From an uncultured Granulosicoccaceae bacterium (GTDB taxonomy: Bacteria; Pseudomonadota; Gammaproteobacteria; Granulosicoccales; Granulosicoccaceae), in NCBI GenBank assembly GCA_937998875.1, contig CALLBO010000009.1, forward strand, positions 293,036 through 357,035: a stretch of DNA of 64,000 bases, given 5' to 3'. Position 1 is the first letter of the stretch. Each line of letters begins with the position of its first letter. The notes under the pieces were generated by a model that was given only the letters and a program-made list of their open reading frames with translations, did no database searches and was not told where the DNA came from. The translations under genes and the position numbers were made by a program. Of the stretch, positions 45,209 through 54,850 are shown in pieces.

Positions 45209-47839
45209 TCAGGCACTTTCTATGTCGTGAACAGGCAACCTTAAATTAATGGTAGTGCCTTCGCCCTCAACACTGCTTGCAGAAACAACTCCGCCGTGTT
45301 GCTTTACAACGGTTGCAACCAATGCCAGACCAAGTCCCGTACCCTTAAAGTTCTGCTGTACATCAGGATCACGATGAAATCTTTCAAACAACTTATTGAT
45401 ACGGGATTCCGGTATACCAATACCCTGATCTTTCACCTCTGTATCAATCCACTTATCACCAACGATGGAAGTAGAAATAACCACCTCGGTTCCTTCAGGT
45501 GAATACTTGATTGCGTTGCCGACCACATTAACAAATACACGTTCAAGCAAACTGGAGTCAGCACTTACCCATACGTCATCTTCAATATCTTTGGTAACAA
45601 GAGTTATTTTTTTCTGCCGTGCCTGTGGAAGTAGCTGATCGATAGTGCTTTCAATCAGGTTTTCGAAAAATACCGGCTGCAAGTGTTCTACAGAAAGATT
45701 TTCAGCGCGAGTCAAACCAAGTAAATCGTCGATCATCTTCAGCGTTTTGTTTATGTTTTTTTCAACCTGAATCAAGGGCGCAACATCTTTCTCCGGAGGC
45801 GCTTCCTCACGATCCTGAGCAACCAGATAAAGTGATGAAATCAATGGCGAACGCAAGTCGTGGGATAAATACTCTATCAGCTCACTACGCAATCGCTCAG
45901 CACGTCTTAGTTCACTTAAATCAACGGTACTGGCAACAATCAATCGCTCATAGAGATCATCACCGAGCACATTGAAATCAATGATCAATTCGTCTTCGCC
46001 ATGAAGGTAATTCATCTGCCTGTTCTGGCCGTGCAGCATTATAGCTTCAAACTCCTCACGATCTATCTGCAGCGGATCTTTACCAATACTTACAAAAAAA
46101 TCAAAAACGGTTGTGTTCTCGTGCTGAAGATCTTTGAACATATCGAACGCAAGTTCATTGTGGCGAAGTAGCTCACCGACAGAGTTCCATACAATTAGGC
46201 CAGCGGGGCTGCCATTAAAGATATTGTCGTTTAATATTTTAAGCTGCAGCATCCTTTGGTTCTGTCTGCTGAGGCGGTCTGCATCTGTCTGCAAACCTTC
46301 AATTGTGCCGCCAACATTGGGCAGCTCTACCAGCTCCTGCAGTCTGGATGCGTTGTCCAGATAGGTTCCGAAACGACTACTCATCAACGGGTTTTCAAAC
46401 TGATACCCCACAATCAAAGGACGCTTTGACGCGTACCTTTTAACCTGCATTCCATCCCATGTAGTCCAATCCGGCGAATTGATTTTTTCTATATCGGAGA
46501 TACCAGCGTTTTTGATACCGGGGTTTTCATTACCGCTTAACTTCCCGTCAGAGTAGACAAACCAGGACTGAAGACCGATGTGGGTACTGGCATTCTCAAA
46601 CAAGCTAACCAATGGCGCACCGCTGGTGACATCCAGTTCGTCGTCATAGACCGCAAGCTTGTTAGTTTCAGTGCGCAGAAAGCGGGTAGCAAATTCCAAT
46701 CGATGCCATGTCCAGAGAGGAAACGCCAATAAGATTGGTAACGACGCCAACAACGGTGCGAACCAGATACCGGCAAAGCGATACAGCATAAAGCTGATAA
46801 CTACGGGCAACATCGCCAGCAAAACAGTGTTCAAAAAACCCCACCGTGGCCGGAGCTTTGAATAAACGGCCAACAATAGCGCGATAGAAAAAGCCACAAT
46901 CATATAGTTAAGAGTCGATCCGATCTCACGCCTCATCGTGCCGGCTCTAAGCGAGTTATAGATATTAGCGTGCACTTCCACGCCCGGGATTGGCTGGTCA
47001 AGACCGAGAATCGGTGTTGGTACCGCATCACCCAGACCTGTTGCAGTGAGGCCGAAGAAAACGATGCTGTCTTTAAAAACGTTTTGGTCCAACTGATTGT
47101 TCAACGCATCTATCGCAGAGATAGTGGTGAACGTACCCTTCGGCCCGTGAAAAGGAATCAACACCTCATAGTCACCCACCCAGTTGGTGGCTGTATCTAC
47201 ATGTTGTATCCGCACACCCGGGAGTTTTTCTGGCGCAGTCCCGTCACTTTCCATCGCTACAAGCGAAAGCATAGACCAGTGGGGTTTTTTAAACCCCGCT
47301 TTAAGGTACACCCGCCGTACAATACCGTCGGTATCAATGGGTAGAAAAATATGTCCTAGATCGCGCGCTGCCATGGCTATATCCGGGATAGGCAGACGCT
47401 CCCCATCCGCTACATCAGCTCCCCTGCCCTCTGTGACGATCGGCAGTATTACAGAACCCGCGCGTTCTATTGCATAAGCCAGCCGCGCGTCTCCCTCAGG
47501 GTTGTTCACCCCGAAGTCGGCATAGAGCACATCAATTAAAATCATTTTCGCGCCGGCAGCGGACAGATTGTCAATGATGACGGCCTGATCGTTTCGCGAC
47601 CACGGCCAGCGACCGTGTCCGGCAACACTGCGTGCATCAATACCAACAATGACGATATCTTTTGCGGGCTCGGACTGATTCAGCCGCACCCAGTTGTCAT
47701 GAATCAGGCGATCCATCTTCAGGGTAACTTCGAAATGGCTCATCAGCCATGTCAACAGACCGAAGAACAAATAGAAGACTATGAGTGTCCAATACCCTAG
47801 TCGCCCGCGGCGGCGAACTTCATCCCCTATTACGGCCAT
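45209..47839 (-). CDS. CHASE2 sensor histidine kinase
   Basis: An 876-residue membrane sensor. Order: TM near 17-33, extracytoplasmic CHASE2 (about 40-305, with DIVIVGIDARSV and GRWPWSRND), three TM helices (310-377), a linker, a PAS-like region (about 540-645), HisKA with His660 in YLSHDLRSP, and HATPase_c with N-box NVVGNAIKYS, G1 DQGIGIP and G2 GTGLGLA. It is last in a unit with the FecR/LysM gene (15-base gap) and the response regulator, and probably phosphorylates that regulator. Confidence 0.92.
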   Translation of the reverse strand: MAVIGDEVRRRGRLGYWTLIVFYLFFGLLTWLMSHFEVTLKMDRLIHDNWVRLNQSEPAKDIVIVGIDARSVAGHGRWPWSRNDQAVIIDNLSAAGAKMILIDVLYADFGVNNPEGDARLAYAIERAGSVILPIVTEGRGADVADGERLPIPDIAMAARDLGHIFLPIDTDGIVRRVYLKAGFKKPHWSMLSLVAMESDGTAPEKLPGVRIQHVDTATNWVGDYEVLIPFHGPKGTFTTISAIDALNNQLDQNVFKDSIVFFGLTATGLGDAVPTPILGLDQPIPGVEVHANIYNSLRAGTMRREIGSTLNYMIVAFSIALLLAVYSKLRPRWGFLNTVLLAMLPVVISFMLYRFAGIWFAPLLASLPILLAFPLWTWHRLEFATRFLRTETNKLAVYDDELDVTSGAPLVSLFENASTHIGLQSWFVYSDGKLSGNENPGIKNAGISDIEKINSPDWTTWDGMQVKRYASKRPLIVGYQFENPLMSSRFGTYLDNASRLQELVELPNVGGTIEGLQTDADRLSRQNQRMLQLKILNDNIFNGSPAGLIVWNSVGELLRHNELAFDMFKDLQHENTTVFDFFVSIGKDPLQIDREEFEAIMLHGQNRQMNYLHGEDELIIDFNVLGDDLYERLIVASTVDLSELRRAERLRSELIEYLSHDLRSPLISSLYLVAQDREEAPPEKDVAPLIQVEKNINKTLKMIDDLLGLTRAENLSVEHLQPVFFENLIESTIDQLLPQARQKKITLVTKDIEDDVWVSADSSLLERVFVNVVGNAIKYSPEGTEVVISTSIVGDKWIDTEVKDQGIGIPESRINKLFERFHRDPDVQQNFKGTGLGLALVATVVKQHGGVVSASSVEGEGTTINLRLPVHDIESA

Positions 47840-47854
47840 TACGTGATCTGGAAT

Positions 47855-49261
47855 CTAACCGCCGTTTCCTTCAACGAAATAAAGCAGCCCGTAAGGTGAC
47901 ACTGTGGTTGTGTTGACCACCTTTCTACCTTGAACATACCATTGCCTGGCACGATCAACTTCAAGCGTTAACGTTTCACCGCCCCTGATACTATGAATTT
48001 GATTTGCGACAACATATTCATCAGTGTCTATGGTTTCCAGCGTATTACCGATTTTGAGCTCAAATTCATCACTGGCTGAACCCGGTACGGTGATCTGCAT
48101 TTCATCCTCGTTCAGGCCTATATCAAGCAAGGGACTTTCGGCATCCGCATCAAGAGCCACAGAAACAATTTTCTTTTTAAAGGTAAATCCCCGCAAGCCG
48201 TTTGTCGCTATCGCTCGTATACTCACAAACAACTCACCAGGTTGCAGCTCAGGTTTCGTGAAGGTGCCGGCCTCTGACCGTGAAATGAGCGCATCCTGCA
48301 TAGACTCACTCGGTGCATAGGCAATCAGATAACTGGCAGCATCTTCAACAGCCTGCCAGTTAATGATGTCTTCTTTGCTGATGCGCGAAACTGCTTCCAG
48401 CAATACAGGTTCAGGCGGTTGCAAAAGGTCAAACACATCATTGATAGATTTACCTTCCCCTGCGAGAACACCTTTACCTATATTGATGCTATTACTTAAA
48501 CCGTTATACGAAATCTCAACCGTACCTTCCGTCACACCGAGAACGTTACCGTTGTTAACGTCAAAATCAAAGCGGGTACCACGCACCGCTGCACTCGCAT
48601 AAGGCGAATCAATATTAAAGACCGTCGGCTTTTCAAAACCTACGCTCTGAACATCAAGACCAAGCTGCCCTTTGGCAGACTGAAGACCAATCTCGCAAGC
48701 TTCATCACGATCAACACACTCAAGTATTGTGATTTCCATGTTACTGTCAGGTTGAATATTCACCGATGAACCGCCGTTAAATGACACACTGACAAATCCG
48801 TCATCATCGGTCTCAATCACGTCACCTAAATAGATTCGGTCACCCTTTTCGGCGTCACTTTTAGAATCAGTCGCGCGTTCGTGAAGTAAGGCGCTGCCTT
48901 TGACATAAACCACGGTGGCGTAGTTTCTTAAGCGGAGAACTTCTGCAGGAATAACAATTACGTCACCAGGACTAAGCGTATCGGGAGACTGCAACTTGTT
49001 GTATCTCGCTACATCACCCCAGGCATCAAGTGAATTTAACTCACGAGCGAGAATGGCAGAAAACGTATCGCCAGATTGCACCGTAATCGGGAGATCCTGA
49101 AATTCAGATGTTTCGTCAGCAGATTGCGCCCATGTTGCAGATGCAAACATCCCTGATGCTAAGATCAAGCCTGCAGCCGTGACAAAACCCGCAGTTAATA
49201 GGCGCGATTGTGTTGCTTTTACAGAAGGACGGGCAATTCGTTCAAAGTGTCTTCTAAACAT
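47855..49261 (-). CDS. FecR-domain protein with N-terminal LysM domain
   Basis: About 468 residues from the ATG at 49261, which has a GGA ribosome-binding sequence; the frame extends to 49294. A signal peptide (LILASGMFASATWA) is followed by a LysM domain (ITVQSGDTFSAILA to LSPGDVIVIPAE) and a FecR domain with ERATDSKSDAEKGDRIYLGDVIETDDDGFVSVSF and AAVRGTRFDFDVNNG. The last third is beta-rich without a named domain. No TM anchor to a sigma factor is present, so it is a periplasmic, peptidoglycan-binding relative, not a FecI-type anti-sigma factor. It likely informs the adjacent CHASE2 kinase. Confidence 0.85.
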   Translation of the reverse strand: MFRRHFERIARPSVKATQSRLLTAGFVTAAGLILASGMFASATWAQSADETSEFQDLPITVQSGDTFSAILARELNSLDAWGDVARYNKLQSPDTLSPGDVIVIPAEVLRLRNYATVVYVKGSALLHERATDSKSDAEKGDRIYLGDVIETDDDGFVSVSFNGGSSVNIQPDSNMEITILECVDRDEACEIGLQSAKGQLGLDVQSVGFEKPTVFNIDSPYASAAVRGTRFDFDVNNGNVLGVTEGTVEISYNGLSNSINIGKGVLAGEGKSINDVFDLLQPPEPVLLEAVSRISKEDIINWQAVEDAASYLIAYAPSESMQDALISRSEAGTFTKPELQPGELFVSIRAIATNGLRGFTFKKKIVSVALDADAESPLLDIGLNEDEMQITVPGSASDEFELKIGNTLETIDTDEYVVANQIHSIRGGETLTLEVDRARQWYVQGRKVVNTTTVSPYGLLYFVEGNGG

Positions 49262-49346
49262 AATCTTATCCAAGCGCCGGAAGCGCTTTGTCATTACGCC
49301 TATATTACCTCAAACGCAATACTTCCGGTTGATTCACTACACTTCT

Positions 49347-49384
49347 CAACAATTAGGCCAAGGGTCAACAACTAGGCCAAGGGT
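49347..49384. repeat. Two tandem 19-bp direct repeats upstream of the FecR gene
   Basis: CAACAATTAGGCCAAGGGT and CAACAACTAGGCCAAGGGT follow head to tail with one mismatch, between the response-regulator stop and the FecR start. Response regulators of the OmpR group bind direct repeats, so this could be their site; it is inference. Confidence 0.8.
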
Positions 49385-49502
49385 TTGCGCGTTAAACCCT
49401 CTTACTCCCCCAAGGTCTCCAAGTGTTTGTTAAAAACGGTGTCAACTTGCGTATAACCAGCCACTTTAACCTGCCATCAAGAGTAATACGTAGTAGTACG
49501 GA

Positions 49503-50213
49503 TCAGCTCTCTGCTGTTGGTGTGTGCTCTTCGAGCCGGTAGCCGTGTTGATAGATTGAGGTCAGCTTCCATTTTTCGGTCGCAGACAACTTAAGCTTTT
49601 TTCGCAACCGGCTGGCATGGGTATCGACAGTACGGGTGTTGAGCTCAGCAGATGTACCCCAGACTGACGTCAGCAAATGTTGACGTGATAGAACCCGGCC
49701 GCGATTTCTAAACAGGAACAAGGCGAGGTCATATTCTTTTTCCGTCAGCTTCACCGGCTCACCATCAACCGAGATCTGCCGGTTGCTGGTGTCAAACGTG
49801 TAAGGGTCATGTTCGAGAATTTCTGTCTCCGGTTGCGCGCGTCGTGCTAGCGCCCCGATACGTGCAAGCAACTCAAACTGGCGCACCGGTTTTACCAGAT
49901 AGTCGTCTGCGCCCGCCTCGAGGGCAGCCACAATATCCGACTCTCCCTGACGAGCAGTGATGAAAATCACCGGCACATCACTCACCAGGCTCTGGCGTAT
50001 CCACTTTAATATTTCAAGCCCGGTAGCCTCCGGAAGGTTCCAGTCAAGGGTAACCACATCATAGCTTGTCTTTCGGAAAGCACGCTGGAACTCCTCCGGC
50101 TTATGAAAAATCTCACACTGATGCCCGCGCTCAACAATCCACCCACTGGCACGACTGGCCTGGTCGACATCGTCTTCCAGCATGCCTATTCGAAGTATCT
50201 GGGTATCAGCCAA
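49503..50213 (-). CDS. OmpR/PhoB-family response regulator
   Basis: A 236-residue regulator: receiver domain with acidic pocket MLEDD near residue 11-15, phosphoacceptor Asp57 in VVTLDWNLPEATG, and the signalling Lys in DDYLVKPVRQ. The C-terminal winged helix contains LTEKEYDLALFLFRNRGRVLSRQHLL and RTVDTHASRLRKKL. It is first in the unit with FecR/LysM and CHASE2 kinase genes, and should be the kinase's partner. Confidence 0.93.
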   Translation of the reverse strand: MADTQILRIGMLEDDVDQASRASGWIVERGHQCEIFHKPEEFQRAFRKTSYDVVTLDWNLPEATGLEILKWIRQSLVSDVPVIFITARQGESDIVAALEAGADDYLVKPVRQFELLARIGALARRAQPETEILEHDPYTFDTSNRQISVDGEPVKLTEKEYDLALFLFRNRGRVLSRQHLLTSVWGTSAELNTRTVDTHASRLRKKLKLSATEKWKLTSIYQHGYRLEEHTPTAES

Positions 50214-50292
50214 GTTGACGGTCTCCTGAACTATTCACTATAACTACTCACTTTTCGGAAATATTCACTGTTGAATGACAAAATCTATTCTA

Positions 50293-50940
50293 CTACGCGA
50301 CTTCAGGTGCCGGGTTGAAGTAGTGCCGACCAGCCTGAACCTTTTTTATCTGCTGCAGTAACCTGTCGTAATCGAGCTCGTTCTGCGCAAAGTCGATATC
50401 AGTTGCGTTGACGATCAACAATGGCGTGTCCGAGTAATTATGAAACATCTCGGTGTAAGCCTTTTGCAAACGCGCGACATAACTGCTCGCGATCGCCTGC
50501 TCAGATGGAATCGCACGTTTTTCAATCCGATCGTACAGGACATCCAGAGGCGCTTGCAGATAAACCACCAAATCCGGCACCAGCAGGTCAAACTCCAGCT
50601 CACGCGCAAGCGATTGGTAGAGTTCAAACTGCCTTGATTCCAGCGTCAAGCCCGCAAAAAGACGATCTTTCTGGAACAGAAAGTCAGACACCCAGCAGGT
50701 GTTCTCACCGGTATTGGCGGCCAAATCCTTCAGCGATTCTCGCCGTGACAACAGAAAATGCAGCTGTGTCGGCAGAGCCATGTGCGCTGGCTGGCTATAG
50801 AAATCGTCCAAAAACGGGTTTTCCGCAGGATTCTCAAGCACCAAGCCTGCACCCAACGACTTCGCCAAGCGTCGGGCGAGTGTCGTTTTACCAACACCAA
50901 GCGGTCCTTCAACCGCTACATATCGCAATTGATTGTCCAC
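50293..50940 (-). CDS. Deoxynucleoside kinase
   Basis: About 215 residues from a GTG at 50940, preceded by AGGAG seven bases upstream; the frame extends to 50976. P-loop YVAVEGPLGVGKTTLARRLA, an ENPAENPFLDDFY segment, FQKDRLFA, and YLQAPLDVLYDRIEKRAIPSE match the deoxyadenosine/deoxyguanosine kinase family. It makes dNMPs from salvaged deoxynucleosides. In many gammaproteobacteria this gene lies near pcnB-folK-panBC; folK is not seen here. Confidence 0.9.
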   Translation of the reverse strand: MDNQLRYVAVEGPLGVGKTTLARRLAKSLGAGLVLENPAENPFLDDFYSQPAHMALPTQLHFLLSRRESLKDLAANTGENTCWVSDFLFQKDRLFAGLTLESRQFELYQSLARELEFDLLVPDLVVYLQAPLDVLYDRIEKRAIPSEQAIASSYVARLQKAYTEMFHNYSDTPLLIVNATDIDFAQNELDYDRLLQQIKKVQAGRHYFNPAPEVA

Positions 50941-51055
50941 AGTGAATCTCCTAACCTCATTCGGCGAGTGTCGCACAACATTTGTTGGTTTTCATCATTT
51001 CCGACAAGCGGGTAATTGGTCTCCGGACAACTGCGGATAACCGCGAGCATGCGCC

Positions 51056-52381
51056 TCAAGGCGTCCCGGTGCCGGATTTGCGTGATCGGCTGCGTGTCTT
51101 CTTAGCTGATGGGCGGCCTTCGCGCGGTGCTCTCGTGCGACGTCTGCTCGCCGCCTGTTTTCGCGCTTCCTCAAGCAGTGCCTGACCTTCCGGTGTTTGC
51201 TGCATTGACTCCCAGCTGTCACAGAGTTCCTTGAGATTCTCACCGGTGTCACAGCGCAAACACAGGAAGTCATACGCAGCTCTAAACCGCGGGTTGCTGA
51301 GCATCCGCTTGGCACGCGCACCACGGGTGTTTTTCAGGCGCGGCTGCATTACCCAGACCTCCCGCATGGGTGCGGAGTATCGCTTTGGCAACGATGTTGC
51401 CGCCAGTTGTTGCGGTACGATTTCATCTGCCGCCATGTGCAATGCCGGTACCGGGTCAAAACCGTCAGCTTCGTGAACCTGCGCCGCAGCGATAACATCA
51501 GGCCACAAAAACACCGCGTAGATGTAGAAAGGTGTGACCGGAAGCTCTTCTTTTATCCGGCTGTCGGTATTACCCAAACCACGAAGAATCATGGTTTCGG
51601 CATACTCATCACCCTGTTTGAGCCTGCTATCGGCCAGCGGAAAAAGGTATTGCAACAAGTCGTGCTCACGCAGCAGTTCAAAGCTTGCTACCCCATGTCC
51701 CGATTGAACCAACTTAAGCACTTCCTCAAACAATCTCGCCGGAGGTATTTCCGATAAAAGATGTCGATGCTGTTCGATTGCCGCAACACAGTCATCGTCC
51801 ATGCGTAAGCCCAGTTTGGCAGCAAATCGCACAGCACGCAGTGCTCTTACGGGATCTTCAATCACGCGATCCTGAGCATCACCTATAAAGGTAAGCCTGC
51901 CCTGCTCCAGGTGTTCCACACCATCAAAAAAATCCACCACGCTGAAATCATCAATGTTGTAGTACAACGCATTCACCGTAAAATCACGGCGTACCGCATC
52001 GTCTGCAAGCGTACCGCCAAAGACGTTGTCGCGTGTTATCCGACCACTGTCACCGGTAGCGCCACCTTCCCCTTCACTGTGGGCAGCTCGAAAAGTAGCA
52101 ACTTCAATGATGTCACGACCGAACACGACATGTGCAAGCCTGAATCTGCGGCCGATCAGGCGACAGTTTTTAAACAACGCCTTTACTTCTTCCGGGCTGG
52201 CATCAGTCGCTATATCAAAGTCTTTTGGGTTCTGTTGAAGTAGCAGATCACGTACACCACCGCCAACGAGATAGCTCGAGTAGCCTGCTTCATTAAGACG
52301 GTACAACACTTTCAACGCATTCTTACTGATATCTTTGCGTGAGATATTGTGTTGGTCGCGCGAAAGTGTGTTCGGCTGCAT
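51056..52381 (-). CDS. pcnB: Poly(A) polymerase I
   Basis: A 441-residue class II CCA-adding/poly(A) polymerase. Head-domain motifs: LVGGGVRDLLL, KDFDIATDASPEEVKALF, which carries the catalytic aspartates, and RDFTVNALYYNI. The neck, body and basic tail (RKQAASRRRTRAPREG) follow; the basic end is typical of PcnB, unlike tRNA nucleotidyltransferases. It adds 3' poly(A) tails that promote RNA decay. Downstream is the deoxynucleoside kinase gene on the same strand. Confidence 0.92.
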   Translation of the reverse strand: MQPNTLSRDQHNISRKDISKNALKVLYRLNEAGYSSYLVGGGVRDLLLQQNPKDFDIATDASPEEVKALFKNCRLIGRRFRLAHVVFGRDIIEVATFRAAHSEGEGGATGDSGRITRDNVFGGTLADDAVRRDFTVNALYYNIDDFSVVDFFDGVEHLEQGRLTFIGDAQDRVIEDPVRALRAVRFAAKLGLRMDDDCVAAIEQHRHLLSEIPPARLFEEVLKLVQSGHGVASFELLREHDLLQYLFPLADSRLKQGDEYAETMILRGLGNTDSRIKEELPVTPFYIYAVFLWPDVIAAAQVHEADGFDPVPALHMAADEIVPQQLAATSLPKRYSAPMREVWVMQPRLKNTRGARAKRMLSNPRFRAAYDFLCLRCDTGENLKELCDSWESMQQTPEGQALLEEARKQAASRRRTRAPREGRPSAKKTRSRSRKSGTGTP

Positions 52382-52426
52382 TCCGCGCGTCAGTTGATTA
52401 AGGCTGTCAAACTTACGATGATCAAA

Positions 52427-52774
<348 letters not shown>

Positions 52775-53004
52775 TCATTTTCCTGGAGAACAATCCTGCC
52801 GGTTAACGAGCTCCGGGCAGATGTCAGATACAGTCCATAATTATTGGCTGTACTGCTATATTAGGTGATTTGCGAGACGCTAACAAAAGTAATCGCCAAG
52901 GTTTACATCCAGTCACCTCCGACGCAGTGGCGACTTGCAGCACCGCGGCTCGCTGTGCCGCCTTTGGGGTCTTACGGCGCCCGACGAGGACATTGCCCGA
53001 TCCT

Positions 53005-53415
53005 TCACCCTTCTCCGTCATCCCGGCGCTCTTTAAAACGGTGCAACTGGCGCCTGTCGCGCTTGCTCGGTCGACCGGCCGGCCTTTCGGCCTGCGTAAA
53101 CATACGCTGATCTCGCAAATCTGCGTGTATTTTTTGCCTCTTTTCGATACTTTCCGGGGCTTCTACATAAGCTTTTTGAGCCTCAGTGGCCGATACACGC
53201 CTGGAGATTAACTGCGCTACCTCAACGACAAACTGATAAGGCCCTTTCTGGATCTCGAGCGTCTGACCAATGCTAATCTGTCTGGCGGGCTTTACCCTGG
53301 CTCCGTCAACATGCACCTTACCGCCGCCAACGGCTTCGGTCGCCAGGCTGCGGGTTTTGAAAAACCGCGCGGCCCACAACCATTTATCCAACCTTACTTT
53401 TTCGGGTTCTGACAT
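53005..53415 (-). CDS. hslR: Heat-shock protein 15 (S4-domain, ribosome rescue)
   Basis: About 136 residues from the ATG at 53415, the reading frame starting five residues earlier. The S4 RNA-binding domain is VRLDKWLWAARFFKTRSLATEAVGGGKVHVDG, and the C-terminus is strongly basic (RPSKRDRRQLHRFKERR) as in Hsp15. It binds 50S subunits carrying nascent-chain tRNA and returns them to translation. The 239-bp gap to glnB contains no ORF I can support. Confidence 0.92.
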   Translation of the reverse strand: MSEPEKVRLDKWLWAARFFKTRSLATEAVGGGKVHVDGARVKPARQISIGQTLEIQKGPYQFVVEVAQLISRRVSATEAQKAYVEAPESIEKRQKIHADLRDQRMFTQAERPAGRPSKRDRRQLHRFKERRDDGEG

Positions 53416-53523
53416 GTCATACCCTGTCAATCAATTCAGCTCAATTCACGCAGCTTGCTTTCACTGTAGCACTTTCAGAGTGTTTGTAGCACGCTACCCC
53501 TTCGACACGAACGCGGAATCACA

Positions 53524-53796
53524 ATGCAAGTATTTGTTTACCACAGCCTGAGAAAAAACGGCTACTACCTCTACGTATCACAGGAAAACAATTTTGAATC
53601 CGTACCGGAGAATCTGCTGCAAGCACTCGGTAAACTGGAACCGTCCCTTACTTTCGAACTAACCACCACCCGGAAGCTTGCTACAGAAAACCCGCAAACT
53701 GTGATGGAAAATATTCAGCAGAGCGGCTACCACCTTCAAATAACTGATCCGCTTGCACCGTTACATGTGCCGGATAAAGCGCCTGCCGGCAGATAA
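53524..53796 (+). CDS. YcgL-domain protein
   Basis: A 90-residue protein matching the YcgL family: QVFVYHSLRKNGYYLYVSQENNFESVPENLLQALGKLEPSLTFELTT and a SGYHLQITDP end. This family is largely gammaproteobacterial and of unknown function. It is divergent from hslR, with the genes starting 108 bases apart. Confidence 0.88.
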   Translation: MQVFVYHSLRKNGYYLYVSQENNFESVPENLLQALGKLEPSLTFELTTTRKLATENPQTVMENIQQSGYHLQITDPLAPLHVPDKAPAGR

Positions 53797-53856
53797 AAGC
53801 CACTGCGTTACCCACGATTAAAAGTTCTGTGTTCGACAACGAAGCACACCAATAAA

Positions 53857-53878
53857 AAACGCGGCCAGAGCCGCGTTT
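53857..53878 (-). terminator. Terminator for the cytochrome c pair
   Basis: AAACGCGGC/GCCGCGTTT with a four-base loop; the left A-tract gives a T-tract on the minus strand, downstream of the two leftward cytochrome genes. It may also stop the rightward YcgL transcript. Confidence 0.85.
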
Positions 53879-53950
53879 GAATTACTAGTGCACCCTGATA
53901 AACGTGCCGGTTCTGTGCGGACCTACTTTTTCGGCACGACTTGTTCTGTA

Positions 53951-54322
53951 TTATTTACTTAGCACGCTCAAATCAGATTCCTGACTTGCAAACCATGCCG
54001 CCAGATCACGAATATCCTGATCACTCAGTGCAGCAGCAAAGCCTGCCATAATGGCACTCTCACGTGAACCAGAACGATAGTCCCGCAGCGCACGCACCAG
54101 GTAGCTCTCGTATTGTCCAGCCAGCTTGGGGTTTGCGCCAATGCTGCTGTTGCCGTCTGCACCGTGACACGCAGCGCAGGTCTGCGACAGCTCTTCGCCT
54201 TTACCGGCATCGCCACCGGCAAAACTGCTGCCCGAAGCCAGAGCAAAAGGAGCCGCTACAATAATCGCGCTGAATAGTTTTCTGGCTTGCTTGCGTCCAG
54301 CCTGCTTAGAATTGTTCATCAC
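53951..54322 (-). CDS. Periplasmic cytochrome c (single heme)
   Basis: A 123-residue cytochrome: signal peptide (IIVAAPFALASGSSFA), heme site TCAACHGADG, an Asn-Pro-Lys-Leu-Ala-Gly segment (NPKLAGQYESYL) and a candidate distal Met in SAIMAGF. It resembles one domain of cytochrome c4 or c5 electron carriers. It is eight bases downstream of a second cytochrome gene, and both are probably expressed together before the terminator at 53857-53878. Confidence 0.9.
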   Translation of the reverse strand: MMNNSKQAGRKQARKLFSAIIVAAPFALASGSSFAGGDAGKGEELSQTCAACHGADGNSSIGANPKLAGQYESYLVRALRDYRSGSRESAIMAGFAAALSDQDIRDLAAWFASQESDLSVLSK

Positions 54323-54330
54323 GACTCCCG

Positions 54331-54696
54331 TTATTTCAGTGAAGCAAAGTAGGCGGCAATGTCGTTAATGTCCTCATCGCTAAGAGAACCGGCATTTGCC
54401 TGCATCGTCCCGTGGGAGCGCGTTTTGTCTCGATAGGCTTTCAATGCCGCCACCAGATATTCCTCATGTTGCCCACCAATTTTCGGCACGTGATAGGTTG
54501 GGTAGACGTTCACGTAGTCTGGTATTCCGTGGCAGCCAAGACAGGTATATGCTTTTGTCCTGCCTGCCTCCACATCACCGGCAACCGCCGTACCACCCGC
54601 AGCCACAGCGCCAATCAGACAGGCGGCTAAGCCAGCTTTCAGACCAACTTTCAGGCCAAGCGCTGCTGCGCGCTTTACAAGCATTGGTTTCATCAT
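54331..54696 (-). CDS. Periplasmic cytochrome c (single heme)
   Basis: A 121-residue cytochrome: signal peptide (LAACLIGAVAAGGTAVA), heme site TCLGCHG, KIGGQHEEYLVAALKAYRD and a probable axial Met in HGTMQANAG. It resembles the other half of cytochrome c4. Together the two genes could supply a split di-heme carrier; that is inference from their similarity and pairing. Confidence 0.9.
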   Translation of the reverse strand: MMKPMLVKRAAALGLKVGLKAGLAACLIGAVAAGGTAVAGDVEAGRTKAYTCLGCHGIPDYVNVYPTYHVPKIGGQHEEYLVAALKAYRDKTRSHGTMQANAGSLSDEDINDIAAYFASLK

Positions 54697-54850
54697 CTAT
54701 GCGCCAATAAAAATTCGAATTCTTGAGTATCAGAGTAGCTCTGGTCCAGGCCAGTGCGACTTAACAGCCATGTAGTTTACTCAGCTAAGCCACCTAATAA
54801 TAGTCGGTTTTTGCAAACTAACAGATTTCTAACTGCTTTCTGTGGAGATC

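Noticed and set aside
50421..50945. 174-codon ORF antisense to the deoxynucleoside kinase
   Set aside because: Overlaps a well-supported gene completely; composition is Pro/Ser/Arg-rich shadow and has no ribosome-binding site.
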